From positions 496,001 through 560,000 of the forward strand of contig NZ_JAUIYO010000001.1 of the NCBI RefSeq assembly GCF_044891285.1: a stretch of 64,000 nt of DNA, read 5' to 3'. Position 1 is the first letter of the stretch, and the number at the start of each line of letters is the position of its first letter. This stretch comes from Pseudobacillus lumedeiriae (GTDB lineage Bacteria > Bacillota > Bacilli > Bacillales > Domibacillaceae). Under the pieces are notes generated by a model. The model saw only the letters and a program-made list of their open reading frames with translations. It searched no databases and was not told where the DNA came from. This document shows positions 6,841 through 15,688 of this stretch, piece by piece. The position numbers and the translations under genes are program-made.

Positions 6841-8052
6841 TCATTCAAGATGAAACTTTATTTCCATAGCCGCATTCTTGGCAATTTTTATGGCTTCCTC
6901 TTTTATATTTGAAGAGGCGATGACATATCCATAACGATCCCCCATCGATAGAGGAGGACGCAATAGTTTTCCTTTTTTAGGTTTGATAAATACTTCTTCT
7001 ACCCCAGGAATTCGCGAACAGCGATTCCTTCCTGTTACTTTCACCAATTCCCCTTGAGTGTCTACAGTTATATAATGTGTGTACACAAATCGATTATGTT
7101 TTTTTATAAGATTAGGTTCCTGTCCTACAAATAATTTAATTGTTTCTTCAACTAGATTAATTCCATAGGCTACTTCAATGATTCGATTCATAGCCCCGCC
7201 TGATATTCTCGGGTTAATTTCTATTAGTTTCCACTGACCATCCACTAATCTCATCTCTAGATGGCAAGCGCCATTTTTCAGTCCAAACTTTTCTAAAATG
7301 GAGCTGACCGTTTTAAAAATATGATTATAGAAAGATTTCTCCATATCCGCTAACAAGCAATACCCGGTAACAATAAAACGTTTGTAAAAGGTAATCTCCT
7401 GCTCAATTACAGCAACAATGTGGACTTTTCCATTGTGTACTAACACTTCAATTAAATATTGAGGTCCCTCTAAATACTCTTCTATCAAAATCTCTTCATT
7501 TTGTTTCCTTACTAATGCTTGAATAGCTCTCTTTAATTTCTTTTTATTGTTTGCAAACAAAACGTCTTTTGATCCCGTCGAGGTAGGTGATTTTACGACG
7601 AGAGGATACGTTGGCTTTTGTTCATTAAGAAAACCCTTCACGGACTGGTCACTTGTGTATCTTGCAAAATACGGTGAAACTGAATGATCTTTAAGGAGTT
7701 CACGAGTTAAAACTTTATCCTCCATCATTTGAATCGGTTCAGGCGAGACAGCTCCCGAACAAAACCTTTTTGATAACGCGGCCGCTACATGAACGAAAGG
7801 ATCTATAAAGCTCAAAATAGCTATGATTTGTTTTCCTTGTTTTTGTATTTCTTCGATTTTTGCTATTAATTGATTATTGTCAGTCAATGTTGTCAGAATC
7901 ATTTGATGAACATCTGGAAATTCCAGTCTTTGTTGTATGAATGATTCCCTGTCCGTTAACAAGACAGTAAAGAAGCCTAATCTCTCTGCCGCTTTAATTG
8001 CTTCCCTACTTGATCCCGATTTATTGCCTCCAATAAAAACAAGAGTTTTCAT
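6841..8052 (-). CDS. ATP-grasp carboxylate-amine ligase-like protein (paralogue 1)
   Basis: 403 residues, cytoplasmic. An N-terminal Rossmann-like domain (FIGGNKSGSSREAIKAAERLG) precedes an ATP-grasp core: nucleotide-binding PLVVKSPTSTGSKDV (~150), EEYLEGPQYLIEVLV (~200) and the Mg-binding LIEINPRISGGAMNR (~280). ATP-grasp enzymes join a carboxylate to an amine through an acyl-phosphate. Substrate is unknown; the arrangement resembles amino-acid or dipeptide ligases of peptide natural-product pathways. It is clearly paralogous over its whole length to the protein at 9754-10971, down to the C-terminal PPLSMGDRYGYV. Divergent from the YheC/YheD-type gene. Confidence 0.82.
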   Translation of the reverse strand: MKTLVFIGGNKSGSSREAIKAAERLGFFTVLLTDRESFIQQRLEFPDVHQMILTTLTDNNQLIAKIEEIQKQGKQIIAILSFIDPFVHVAAALSKRFCSGAVSPEPIQMMEDKVLTRELLKDHSVSPYFARYTSDQSVKGFLNEQKPTYPLVVKSPTSTGSKDVLFANNKKKLKRAIQALVRKQNEEILIEEYLEGPQYLIEVLVHNGKVHIVAVIEQEITFYKRFIVTGYCLLADMEKSFYNHIFKTVSSILEKFGLKNGACHLEMRLVDGQWKLIEINPRISGGAMNRIIEVAYGINLVEETIKLFVGQEPNLIKKHNRFVYTHYITVDTQGELVKVTGRNRCSRIPGVEEVFIKPKKGKLLRPPLSMGDRYGYVIASSNIKEEAIKIAKNAAMEIKFHLE

Positions 8053-8153
8053 GAGTTATATTCATCATCCCATCATCATAAGTTTTCATTAAGGCTTAAC
8101 TCCTTCACCTGCCTATATAAATAAGATATAAAAAAGAGAAAAATTTGTTCTGG

Positions 8154-8171
8154 GCCTATGACTACATAGGC
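8154..8171. promoter_or_regulatory. Palindrome in divergent promoter region
   Basis: GCCTATG-ACTA-CATAGGC is a perfect 7-4-7 palindrome between the divergent ATP-grasp and YheC/YheD-type genes. The right half also fits the GerE-type pattern RWWTRGGYNNYY with one mismatch (ACATAGGCAGCT). The same CATAGGC occurs upstream of the second ATP-grasp gene. Role as operator is inference. Confidence 0.4.
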
Positions 8172-8202
8172 AGCTTTTATAATGAGTTTGTAAAGGAGGG
8201 GA

Positions 8203-9243
8203 ATGGAACACGGTATGGTCTTAATTGGAATGCTCCATCATCGGAAAGACCCTAGAAAAGTAAGAAAAGCTTATGCTTATGCTGTTGTAGCAAAAGCGGA
8301 AGGTATTAATTTTTTTTACTTCACCCCTGGCACAGTAAATCTAGAAACACAACGCATAGTAGGAAAAGTGTATGAAAATGGCCATTGGATTGATAAAGAG
8401 TTCCCTTATCCTGATGTCATTTTTAATGTCAGCTCCCCAGTAAGCGATAAAGCTCGGCATATTTTTAGAGAGTTATCCGGTAAAATTCCGTTTACAAGCC
8501 ACTCAGTTGGAAATAAATTAGTAGTTCATGAAAGAATTAAGAACGGAAAAGACTTTGAACCTTTTCTTATTCCTACGTGCGATTTAACAAATGAACGCAA
8601 CTGGTGGGAGATGATTGAACAATACTCAAAAATCATTATTAAACCAGCTTCCGGACATCAAGGGGCTGGAATTGCATTTATCCAACAAGAAAGAAAGAAT
8701 CAATATAGAATAAATAATCAAGGAAAGGTTTCGGTTACGGATAAGAATGGGTTAGTACACTTCATCAACTCTAAAATACAGGAAGAAGTATATTTAGTTC
8801 AGCCATTTATTTCTTGTCAAATAAAAACGGGGCATGTGTATGACTTTAGATTGCATGTGCAAAAAAATGGAGAAGGAAAATGGGCTATCACTTCTATTTA
8901 TCCAAGAATAGGGAAACTAGGTACGATCACGTCTAACATGGGCAGCGGGGGGTATACCGCCTTTCTAGATCATTTTTTACAAGCAGAATTTGATGAAGAT
9001 TGGTATAACATAAAGCGCGAACTGGAATGGTTCGCACTAAACTTCCCTATCCATTTTGAATCTCTATATGGAGAAGATTATTTTGATGAATTAGGAATCG
9101 ATGTGGGAATTGACGAAAATAGAAAGCTATGGATTTTTGAAGTGAATTGGCGGCCTGGTCCGCCTGTACTATTTTATTTAGAATTAGATGTAGTAAAGAA
9201 TACTATCGATTACGCGAGGTACTTAGCGAAAAAGACTCATTAA
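8203..9243 (+). CDS. YheC/YheD family ATP-grasp protein, spore coat-associated
   Basis: 346 residues of the YheC/YheD family, ATP-grasp proteins of the Bacillus endospore coat whose substrate is not known. Recognised by the start GMLHHRKDPRKVRKAYAYA, PDVIFNVSSP, IIIKPASGHQGAGIAFI (nucleotide loop), YDFRLHVQKNGEGKW and the Mg-binding IFEVNWRPGPPVLFY near the C-terminus. AAAGGAGGGG precedes the ATG closely. With two further ATP-grasp genes, a CotZ-like gene and a Mur ligase around it, it is part of a spore-surface locus. Confidence 0.85.
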   Translation: MEHGMVLIGMLHHRKDPRKVRKAYAYAVVAKAEGINFFYFTPGTVNLETQRIVGKVYENGHWIDKEFPYPDVIFNVSSPVSDKARHIFRELSGKIPFTSHSVGNKLVVHERIKNGKDFEPFLIPTCDLTNERNWWEMIEQYSKIIIKPASGHQGAGIAFIQQERKNQYRINNQGKVSVTDKNGLVHFINSKIQEEVYLVQPFISCQIKTGHVYDFRLHVQKNGEGKWAITSIYPRIGKLGTITSNMGSGGYTAFLDHFLQAEFDEDWYNIKRELEWFALNFPIHFESLYGEDYFDELGIDVGIDENRKLWIFEVNWRPGPPVLFYLELDVVKNTIDYARYLAKKTH

Positions 9244-9292
9244 CTAAAGAAACCATCGTGTCATGGAACGATGGTTTCTTTAGTTAACTTTT
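9242..9292 (+). terminator. Terminator between convergent YheC/YheD and CotZ-like genes
   Basis: An 18-base perfect stem (9242-9259 with 9268-9285) and 8-base loop start at the stop codon of the preceding gene. The T run after it is short (CTTTT), so strength is uncertain. Confidence 0.75.
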
Positions 9293-9318
9293 AACGAACA
9301 TTCGAAAAAGGCCCTTTT

Positions 9319-9717
9319 TCATTTCTTTTGTTCAATAATTGGAAATGAACGTTCCACTAATTTAGAAGAAAATGATTGAATGGCACAGAAGCATGTTAAG
9401 TCGACTGTTAAGCAAATGTTCGTCTTAAGTAACGAAAAAACCTCTTCAACCTTTTCTACCCTGCATCCATCCATACCGACTGGCTCTAAAATAGCCAAAA
9501 CCGCACAATTTCCATCCTTATTTAAACTCTTTACTGTAAAGAATGGAGAAAAGAACCAATCATGCATATCATCCATTCCCCTTGCCCAAAAAGCCTTCCC
9601 CTTTTTCGTGTACAATAAAAAAGGAACGGTATCCTTTTTATGACCTAGCTGTTCATGCTTTTGTAATGATTTTTCCATTTGCTCATATATGGAGCTTTTA
9701 AGAGTTGAAGAGCTCAA
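9319..9717 (-). CDS. CotY/CotZ-like spore coat protein
   Basis: 132 residues resembling the cysteine-containing outer coat/crust proteins CotY and CotZ, which self-assemble into cross-linked lattices on the spore surface. Visible family features are DTVPFLLYTKKG, the central FFTVKSLNKDGNCAVLAIL and the C-terminal LTVDLTCFCAIQSF. It is shorter than CotY and has fewer cysteines. The start is TTG with AGGGGGGAG upstream. It lies 36 bases after the second ATP-grasp gene on the same strand, so both are probably one transcript. Confidence 0.75.
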   Translation of the reverse strand: MSSSTLKSSIYEQMEKSLQKHEQLGHKKDTVPFLLYTKKGKAFWARGMDDMHDWFFSPFFTVKSLNKDGNCAVLAILEPVGMDGCRVEKVEEVFSLLKTNICLTVDLTCFCAIQSFSSKLVERSFPIIEQKK

Positions 9718-9753
9718 TAGTACTCCCCCCTTTTATAATAATGTTATCGACAT

Positions 9754-10971
9754 TTAAATAGGATCAAGATGGAATTGAATATAGTTAGCTGCTCTTAATG
9801 CGATTTCTTGTGCCTCTTTCTCTGTCGTACCTTTCGCTAACACATAACCGTATCTATGTCCCATTGATAAAGGAGGAGTTAATGTTTGGCCATTTCTCGG
9901 TTTTATATACACTTCAGCTACCCCTTTCTCGCTCATAGCTTCAGTCATTCCAGTGACTTTCAAAAGTGTACCTAATGAACCCACTGTCATGTAATGGGCA
10001 TACACGCACATTTCATCTTCCCTTATTAGCAGGGGCTGATTCCCTGAATAAACGTTGATTATTTGTTGTGCATAATTAAATCCATAAGCCTCTTCGATGA
10101 GCCGATTGATGACTCCACCGGAAATACGAGGATTGGCTTCAATTAGTTTCCATCTCTCATCGGTCAATCTTAATTCCAAATGGCAATTTCCATTCTTTAT
10201 ATCTAAGTCCTTGATAATTTCTAGGGAGGTTTCAATGAGCGTATGATAGACCTCTCTATCGAGTTCTGAAGATAGGCTATAGCCTGTAACGATGAACCTC
10301 TCTTTTCTGGTAATCTCTTGTTTAACGACAGCCGCAATCTGGACATTCCCATCGTAAACGATCGCTTCAACAATGAATTGCGGCCCTTCCAGATACTCTT
10401 CAATAAGGATATCTTCCTCTGGATACCTCTCTCGCAAATATTTCATTCTGTTTCTTAACTCGTATTCAGTTTTAATAAAAAAAACATCCTTTGATCCTGT
10501 CGAGCGGGGCAATTTAACAACAAGAGGATATTTGCCTTTGAGACGGAGGATACAATGCTTCATTGACTCGTTTTTTTGAACGATGAAGTAAGATGGAGAA
10601 TACTCTTTATCTTTTAAATAAGTCCTCGTTAATGATTTATTCTCCATTCTCTTTATACTTTCCGTCGATATATTTGTACCGCAGAAACGATTTGAAAACT
10701 CTGCTGCCATCTGAATATAAGAATCGATAAAACTTATAATACAAACTACATGATGAACACACTGAATGTTTATGATCGCCTCTTGAATATTTTCTTTCTC
10801 TTCCAAATCTACAGCATGTATTTGATCTATTTCACTAAACCCTTCACTGTTCTTTAAAAAACTCACCCGATCCGTTAACAAGTGAACAAAATAGCCCAGC
10901 TTTTTTGCTGCTTTGATTCCTTCCCAACTTGATCCTGATTGATTGGAATCCACGAAAATAATAGCTTTCAT
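9754..10971 (-). CDS. ATP-grasp carboxylate-amine ligase-like protein (paralogue 2)
   Basis: 405 residues, full-length paralogue of the protein at 6841-8052: N-terminal VDSNQSGSSWEGIKAAKKLG, ATP-grasp motifs PLVVKLPRSTGSKDVFF, EEYLEGPQFIVEAIV and LIEANPRISGGVINRL, and a C-terminal PPLSMGHRYGYVLA. All nucleotide and Mg-binding residues appear intact in both copies, so both are probably active, perhaps adding different residues. The substrate cannot be named. The ATG at 10971 follows GGAGGC. It is the first gene of a likely two-gene unit with the CotZ-like gene. Confidence 0.82.
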   Translation of the reverse strand: MKAIIFVDSNQSGSSWEGIKAAKKLGYFVHLLTDRVSFLKNSEGFSEIDQIHAVDLEEKENIQEAIINIQCVHHVVCIISFIDSYIQMAAEFSNRFCGTNISTESIKRMENKSLTRTYLKDKEYSPSYFIVQKNESMKHCILRLKGKYPLVVKLPRSTGSKDVFFIKTEYELRNRMKYLRERYPEEDILIEEYLEGPQFIVEAIVYDGNVQIAAVVKQEITRKERFIVTGYSLSSELDREVYHTLIETSLEIIKDLDIKNGNCHLELRLTDERWKLIEANPRISGGVINRLIEEAYGFNYAQQIINVYSGNQPLLIREDEMCVYAHYMTVGSLGTLLKVTGMTEAMSEKGVAEVYIKPRNGQTLTPPLSMGHRYGYVLAKGTTEKEAQEIALRAANYIQFHLDPI

Positions 10972-11021
10972 TTTGTATTAATGCCTCCATATAACATGAA
11001 ACACTTGAATAAATAGCACAC

Positions 11022-11030
11022 TAGCCTATG
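11022..11030 (-). promoter_or_regulatory. Candidate sigma-K -10 element upstream of ATP-grasp paralogue 2
   Basis: CATAGGCTA on the minus strand fits CATANNNTA exactly, about 50 bases before the start codon. The -35 AC is not at the ideal 16-base distance, so the call is weak. The rest of the 10972-11293 intergenic stretch shows no other feature. Confidence 0.35.
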
Positions 11031-11293
11031 CTGTATCTTATTCCATTCATCTTCAAAACGAATGGACATATTCACTAGAAAATTCATATTATTAACAGCC
11101 CAGTTTAGGTGCCACAAAACTGAGTGTTAGGCATTTTATCAAAACATACTAACAATCTCACGAGCAGAAAACTCTCTCTTCATAAATCTATTTTTTAGAG
11201 TGAATGAAGTACAGATACCTATTCCATAAGTTTATATATGCATATAATAATTATTGTAAAGTTTCACAAAAATTAAAGAGAGGAGTAAGAAAG

Positions 11294-12697
11294 TTGGATC
11301 CTCTAGCCTTGAAAGATATATTAACTGCCATGGAGATCACACCTGGTGAAGCCCATCTAGGCATCTCCATTTCAAAAGTCACCCATAACAAATTTGCCGC
11401 GGATCATAACACATTATATTTCCGCAGAAGCAGAAAAACTTTTCTTGATGGGGAAAAATTGAAAGGTTTTAAAAACTTTTATATAGTAACCGATGCTTCT
11501 TTTTCAAATATGGAAAAATTGAAAACGGAACAAATTATTATGGTAGACGATGTGATGGAGGCCTTCTACAAATTCACTTCCTATTATCGGCATTTGTTTG
11601 ATATTCCTGTTATAGCTGTCACTGGTACTTGTGGAAAAACGACGACGAAGGAAATGATTAAACATATTCTTCAAAAAGACCTTAACGTACAATCAACCAT
11701 TTCAAATAAAAATGCTGGCTATTATAACCTTCGTTATTTAATGGGGATTGACGAAGAAACGGATGTAGCAGTTATAGAAACAGCAGTAGCCGCACCTGGT
11801 CATATGATGGAGACCTGTAAATATTTCTTCCCAACGATCGGAATTATAACGATGATTGATGTTGACCACACCGATAGATTCCATTCCTTTAAAGACTATA
11901 TAGCAGAAAAAGAAAAATTAATGAAAGGTCTCAATAATAACGGAACACTGATTATTAATATTGACAATCCACACATTTCATCTATGAATTTCTCTAAGTA
12001 TCGGGGAGAAATTGTGACTTTCGGGAAAAGCAAACACGCTGATTTGAACATAGATGATATAGTATTCGATGAAAAGAAGATGCATTTTAAATTAAATTAT
12101 AAAGGTAAATCTTATAATGGATCTGTCCCTGGTTTAGGAGAGCATAATGTCTACAATGCCATCGCTTCTATCGCAGCAGCTATAGAAGTTGGCATAAATA
12201 TGAAAACAGCGATAAAAAGGCTGGCATCCTTTCAGCATTTAGACGCTCATTTTCAAATGATCGAAAGCCGCAGACAGGTCACTCTGATTGATGACACATG
12301 GAAATCTACCCCGGCTTCTTTAAAGAGTGGTTTATCATCATTAAAGAAAATATCATTGCCATCTCAAAGGACGATTGCTGTCCTAGGAAGAATGTCTGCA
12401 CTTGGAATATATGCAGATGAAGAGTATGAAAAGGCAGGAAAGCTGATAAAAGATCTAGAAATAGACATACTTATCACTAAAGGCACTATTGCAAAAGATT
12501 TTGGAGTAGCAGCGATTCAGGCCGGAGTAGAAAAAGAAAAAATTTATCATTTCATAGAAGTGGAAGAAATGAAAACCTTCTTTGATACTTTCTTACAGCC
12601 CGACGATCTTCTATACTTTAAAACTGGGGGCAACGGCAAAGATTTTGATGAGATCATTCAATACTTAAAGAAGGATACTAAGCAAAGCAGGGAGTAG
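11294..12697 (+). CDS. MurF-like Mur ligase family protein
   Basis: About 467 residues with the three-domain Mur ligase layout. The P-loop IAVTGTCGKTTTKEM is near residue 110, followed by NAGYYNLRYLMG, the Mg-site region VAVIETAVAAPGHM, IDVDHTDRFHSFKDY and GLGEHNVYNAIASIAAA, all in MurF order. Mur ligases use ATP to add an amino acid or dipeptide to a carboxyl group. It is not the housekeeping MurF by context: no ddl or mur genes adjoin, and it sits beside three ATP-grasp genes and a coat gene. An upstream ATG at 11204 is possible, but TTG 11294 has GAGAGGAG 8 bases before it and matches the family N-terminus. Confidence 0.8.
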   Translation: MDPLALKDILTAMEITPGEAHLGISISKVTHNKFAADHNTLYFRRSRKTFLDGEKLKGFKNFYIVTDASFSNMEKLKTEQIIMVDDVMEAFYKFTSYYRHLFDIPVIAVTGTCGKTTTKEMIKHILQKDLNVQSTISNKNAGYYNLRYLMGIDEETDVAVIETAVAAPGHMMETCKYFFPTIGIITMIDVDHTDRFHSFKDYIAEKEKLMKGLNNNGTLIINIDNPHISSMNFSKYRGEIVTFGKSKHADLNIDDIVFDEKKMHFKLNYKGKSYNGSVPGLGEHNVYNAIASIAAAIEVGINMKTAIKRLASFQHLDAHFQMIESRRQVTLIDDTWKSTPASLKSGLSSLKKISLPSQRTIAVLGRMSALGIYADEEYEKAGKLIKDLEIDILITKGTIAKDFGVAAIQAGVEKEKIYHFIEVEEMKTFFDTFLQPDDLLYFKTGGNGKDFDEIIQYLKKDTKQSRE

Positions 12698-12730
12698 TCT
12701 TTTTCAGTTTTCATAACGGCTAAATATCAC

Positions 12731-12777
12731 AAAAAAACAAGCTGTTCCATAGGTGTCAGACACTTATGGAGCAGCTT
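12731..12777 (-). terminator. Terminator of the histidine kinase gene, same arms as the short repeat family
   Basis: A near-perfect hairpin AAGCTGTTCCATAGGTGTC / GACACTTATGGAGCAGCTT (12739-12777) is followed on the minus strand by GTTTTTTT. It overlaps the last codons of the kinase gene. Its arms (AAGCTG...GTGTCAGAC) match the ends of the repeat elements at 3420, 27544 and 57359. Confidence 0.85.
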
Positions 12778-14839
12778 CATTTTGATTTTCTTCTATATGT
12801 TTAAATCGAATTAAAAAGGTCGTTCCTTTTTCGTTTGTGTTCAAATCAATCACCGCATTATGACGTTCAGCCACACTGTAACAGATGGCCAGCCCAAGCC
12901 CTGTCCCGGTATCTTTCGTTGTAAAGAATGGTGTTCCAATCGTTTCGAGAAACTCTGGTTTGATGCCGCATCCTTCATCTTGTACTTCTAAAACAACTGT
13001 CTGTTTTTCTTCATATGTTTTCAAGGTTAATTTTCCGCCAGAATTCATAGCTTCTAACCCATTCAAAGATAAATTTAAAATTAATTGACTAATTTCCTTC
13101 TCATCAAGATGAAGTTCCCGGCATTCACTCAGCTGGAGTGAAACGAACTTATCATTCATTAACGCTTCTGCCTGTATTAACGGATACAGCCCCTCAATGA
13201 TCGGATTAAGCTTCTGCTTCTTCTGATCACTCACCTTGTTTTTGGCTAAATTTAGAAACTCAGTAATAATCGAGTTTGCCCTATCTAATTCTCCCAGCAT
13301 TAAATCAACATACTTGACCGTTAAATGTTCGGGATCACTCTTGGACAATTCTAAAAAGCCTCGGACAGTAGTCATTGGATTTCTTATTTCATGGGCAATT
13401 CCCGCCGCCATTTCACCCACTAAATATAAACGGTCGAGGCGGGCCACTTCACCCTCTAGCCGTACCTTTTCTGTAATGTCTGTAATGGTGCTTAATACAC
13501 ACTTTTCCCCTTGAATTTCAAAAATTTCAGTTGATAACAAGCCATGCCGGACAATGCCATCCTTTGTTTCGTACCGGACTTCTGCATTTTGAACACACGA
13601 CTTTGTTTCTACGCTGCTATCAGCCGTGAGATTTAAAATCGATTCTGTTCGGTTTAACACTTCCTCACGGGTATAGCCCGTATAATTCAGCCAGCTTGCA
13701 TTCACATCGATATACTTGCCTTCTTTCAATGTGCGAATTTCAATTAAACAAGGGCTCGATTGAAAAATCTTATAAAAGTGTTCTTTAGATACGCGAAGAT
13801 CTTCAGCTATTTTCTTTCTCTCTTCTACTTCTTTTCGCAGCTGTTCATTCGCTGCTAACAATTCTTGAGTTCTCGCTTCTACTAGCTGTTCGAGCATGTC
13901 ATACTGCTGTTTTCGCTCCTGCTCCATTTTTTTTCGATCCGTAATATCACGGATCGAACAAACATACAGACATTCGTCTTCTATTTGGGCTTCCCCAATT
14001 TGGATTTCAACAGGGATCTCTTTCCCTTCTTTGTTTTTAGCTGAAGCCTCTAGCAGCTGCCCTGTCATCTCTCTTACGTAATCCATAAGGGAAGAAGCAA
14101 ATCCAGGCAGCAGTTTAGCCATATGTTGTTCATTCAATTCTTTCGTTGAATAACCGAACATGCGTGTAACAGCGGGATTGACCGATAAGATGTACCCTTG
14201 CTCATCGAAAGTAATAATCGTATCTAATAGCGTTTCACCGATTACTCTAGCCAATTCCTTGTTTTTTCGCAAATTGAACGCCGTCCGCTCTAGTTTGGCG
14301 TTCACTTCTTTCAGTTCAGACTGACGCCGCATTTCATGTTGATGCTGTATATGCTCATTATTCTTATACATTTTAACGAATTGTTGAACCTTTAATCTTA
14401 ACGTTTCTGGATGAAATGGTTTAACAATATAATCTACAGCCCCAAGATTATACCCTTGCAAAACATTTTTCTTCGTTTGACTAATAGCTGTGATAAAAAT
14501 AATAGGAATATATTTAGATCTTTCCCGCGCTTTAATCAGATGGGCTGTCTCAAATCCATTTAATCCCGGCATCTGTACGTCTAACAAAATCACAGCAAAG
14601 TCTTGTTCAAGTACTTTCTTCAAGGCCTCTTCCCCAGAATTTGCACACACGAGGTGATAGTCAGATGAGGTCAGTACGGCTTCTAATGTCAGCAAATTTT
14701 CGGGACGGTCGTCCACCATTAAAATGTTTACTTTTTGCTGCTTTACCGCTTGCATGCTTTTCGTTTCTTTCTCTTCACTACTTGCCGGCATGACGTGAGT
14801 GGACAAAGGATTATTTAATCTTTCGATATAATTTTTCAA
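12764..14839 (-). CDS. REC-PAS-PAS histidine kinase
   Basis: About 691 residues, cytoplasmic. Order: receiver domain (VNILMVDDRPENLL, phospho-acceptor in VILLDVQMPG near 87, KPF lysine), two PAS domains joined by a coiled coil, a HisKA domain with phospho-His in GIAHEIRNPMTTVRGF (~485), and HATPase (DEGCGI, GTGLGLAI). The His box is like that of Bacillus sporulation kinases. The receiver is at the N-terminus, so it is probably controlled by phosphotransfer from the hybrid kinase encoded two genes upstream. TTG at 14839 has GAGGAAGTGG before it; the frame extends to 14869. It overlaps the cheR-like gene. Confidence 0.88.
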   Translation of the reverse strand: MKNYIERLNNPLSTHVMPASSEEKETKSMQAVKQQKVNILMVDDRPENLLTLEAVLTSSDYHLVCANSGEEALKKVLEQDFAVILLDVQMPGLNGFETAHLIKARERSKYIPIIFITAISQTKKNVLQGYNLGAVDYIVKPFHPETLRLKVQQFVKMYKNNEHIQHQHEMRRQSELKEVNAKLERTAFNLRKNKELARVIGETLLDTIITFDEQGYILSVNPAVTRMFGYSTKELNEQHMAKLLPGFASSLMDYVREMTGQLLEASAKNKEGKEIPVEIQIGEAQIEDECLYVCSIRDITDRKKMEQERKQQYDMLEQLVEARTQELLAANEQLRKEVEERKKIAEDLRVSKEHFYKIFQSSPCLIEIRTLKEGKYIDVNASWLNYTGYTREEVLNRTESILNLTADSSVETKSCVQNAEVRYETKDGIVRHGLLSTEIFEIQGEKCVLSTITDITEKVRLEGEVARLDRLYLVGEMAAGIAHEIRNPMTTVRGFLELSKSDPEHLTVKYVDLMLGELDRANSIITEFLNLAKNKVSDQKKQKLNPIIEGLYPLIQAEALMNDKFVSLQLSECRELHLDEKEISQLILNLSLNGLEAMNSGGKLTLKTYEEKQTVVLEVQDEGCGIKPEFLETIGTPFFTTKDTGTGLGLAICYSVAERHNAVIDLNTNEKGTTFLIRFKHIEENQNEAAP

Positions 14840-15677
14840 TTGGATCCACTTCCTCATAAAAATTTGCAATACTTGTGAATTTAAGCCCTTCTTTACTGCC
14901 TAGTCCTAGAATGCCGGATACACTTAAACTTTGGTGAAGAAGATTATATACACGATTTTGAAGCAATTTATTAAAATAAATCATCACATTGCGGCAAATA
15001 ATTACATGAAATTCATTGAACGAACGATCAGCCGCCAAATTATGCTCAGCAAAAATCACATTTTTGGCTAAATATGGATCAAATTTCGCATTTTCATGTT
15101 CGGCTGTATAATATTCCGAGAACGCTCTCGTTCCTCCCGCAGCCAAATAATTCTTCGTGTACAGCTGCATTCTATGCAAAGGAAACTCGCCTCTTTGCGC
15201 ATACTTTAATACATTGTTATTCATATCTGTCGCATAAATCCGCGTTTTTTCATACAGTCCTTCTTCTTGCAAAAGAATTGCCATAGAATACACTTCTTCT
15301 CCAGTCGAACAGCCGGCATGCCAAATTCGAACTTCAGAGTGTTCTCTTAAGAGCGGGATAATCTGTGTTCGAAAGGATAGAAAAAAGCTCGGGTCACGAA
15401 ACATTTCTGTGACGTTAATGGAAAAATCACAAAACAGTTTTTTCATAGCATAGGGATCATGAAAAACCCTTTCTTGTAAACCCGAAATGCTCGATACATT
15501 TTCGGCTCGAATCCGGTTCCAAATTCTGCGCTTTAAAAACGGACGAGCATAGTTGCGAAAATCAAGTCCATAGTAACGATAAATCCCTTCGAGTAATAAG
15601 TCTATTTCTATTGTTTCCATTTCATTATGCAGCTGACATTCGCTGTATTCTTCTTGTTCCATTACCCCGTTAGTCAC
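14811..15677 (-). CDS. CheR-type glutamate methyltransferase
   Basis: 288 residues. The N-terminal helical CheR domain (YRYYGLDFRNYARPFLKRRI) is followed by a SAM-binding domain with IWHAGCSTGEEVYSMAI, IYATDMNNNVLKYAQ and VIICRNVMIYFNK. CheR methylates glutamates of chemoreceptors; here no receptor or CheB gene is nearby. It lies between two histidine kinase genes on the same strand, 11 bases after the upstream one, so it more likely methylates a kinase of this cluster or acts as a non-chemotaxis signalling module. Start GTG follows GGTGGGGG. Confidence 0.88.
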   Translation of the reverse strand: MTNGVMEQEEYSECQLHNEMETIEIDLLLEGIYRYYGLDFRNYARPFLKRRIWNRIRAENVSSISGLQERVFHDPYAMKKLFCDFSINVTEMFRDPSFFLSFRTQIIPLLREHSEVRIWHAGCSTGEEVYSMAILLQEEGLYEKTRIYATDMNNNVLKYAQRGEFPLHRMQLYTKNYLAAGGTRAFSEYYTAEHENAKFDPYLAKNVIFAEHNLAADRSFNEFHVIICRNVMIYFNKLLQNRVYNLLHQSLSVSGILGLGSKEGLKFTSIANFYEEVDPIEKLYRKIK

Positions 15678-15688
15678 TCTACCCCCAC

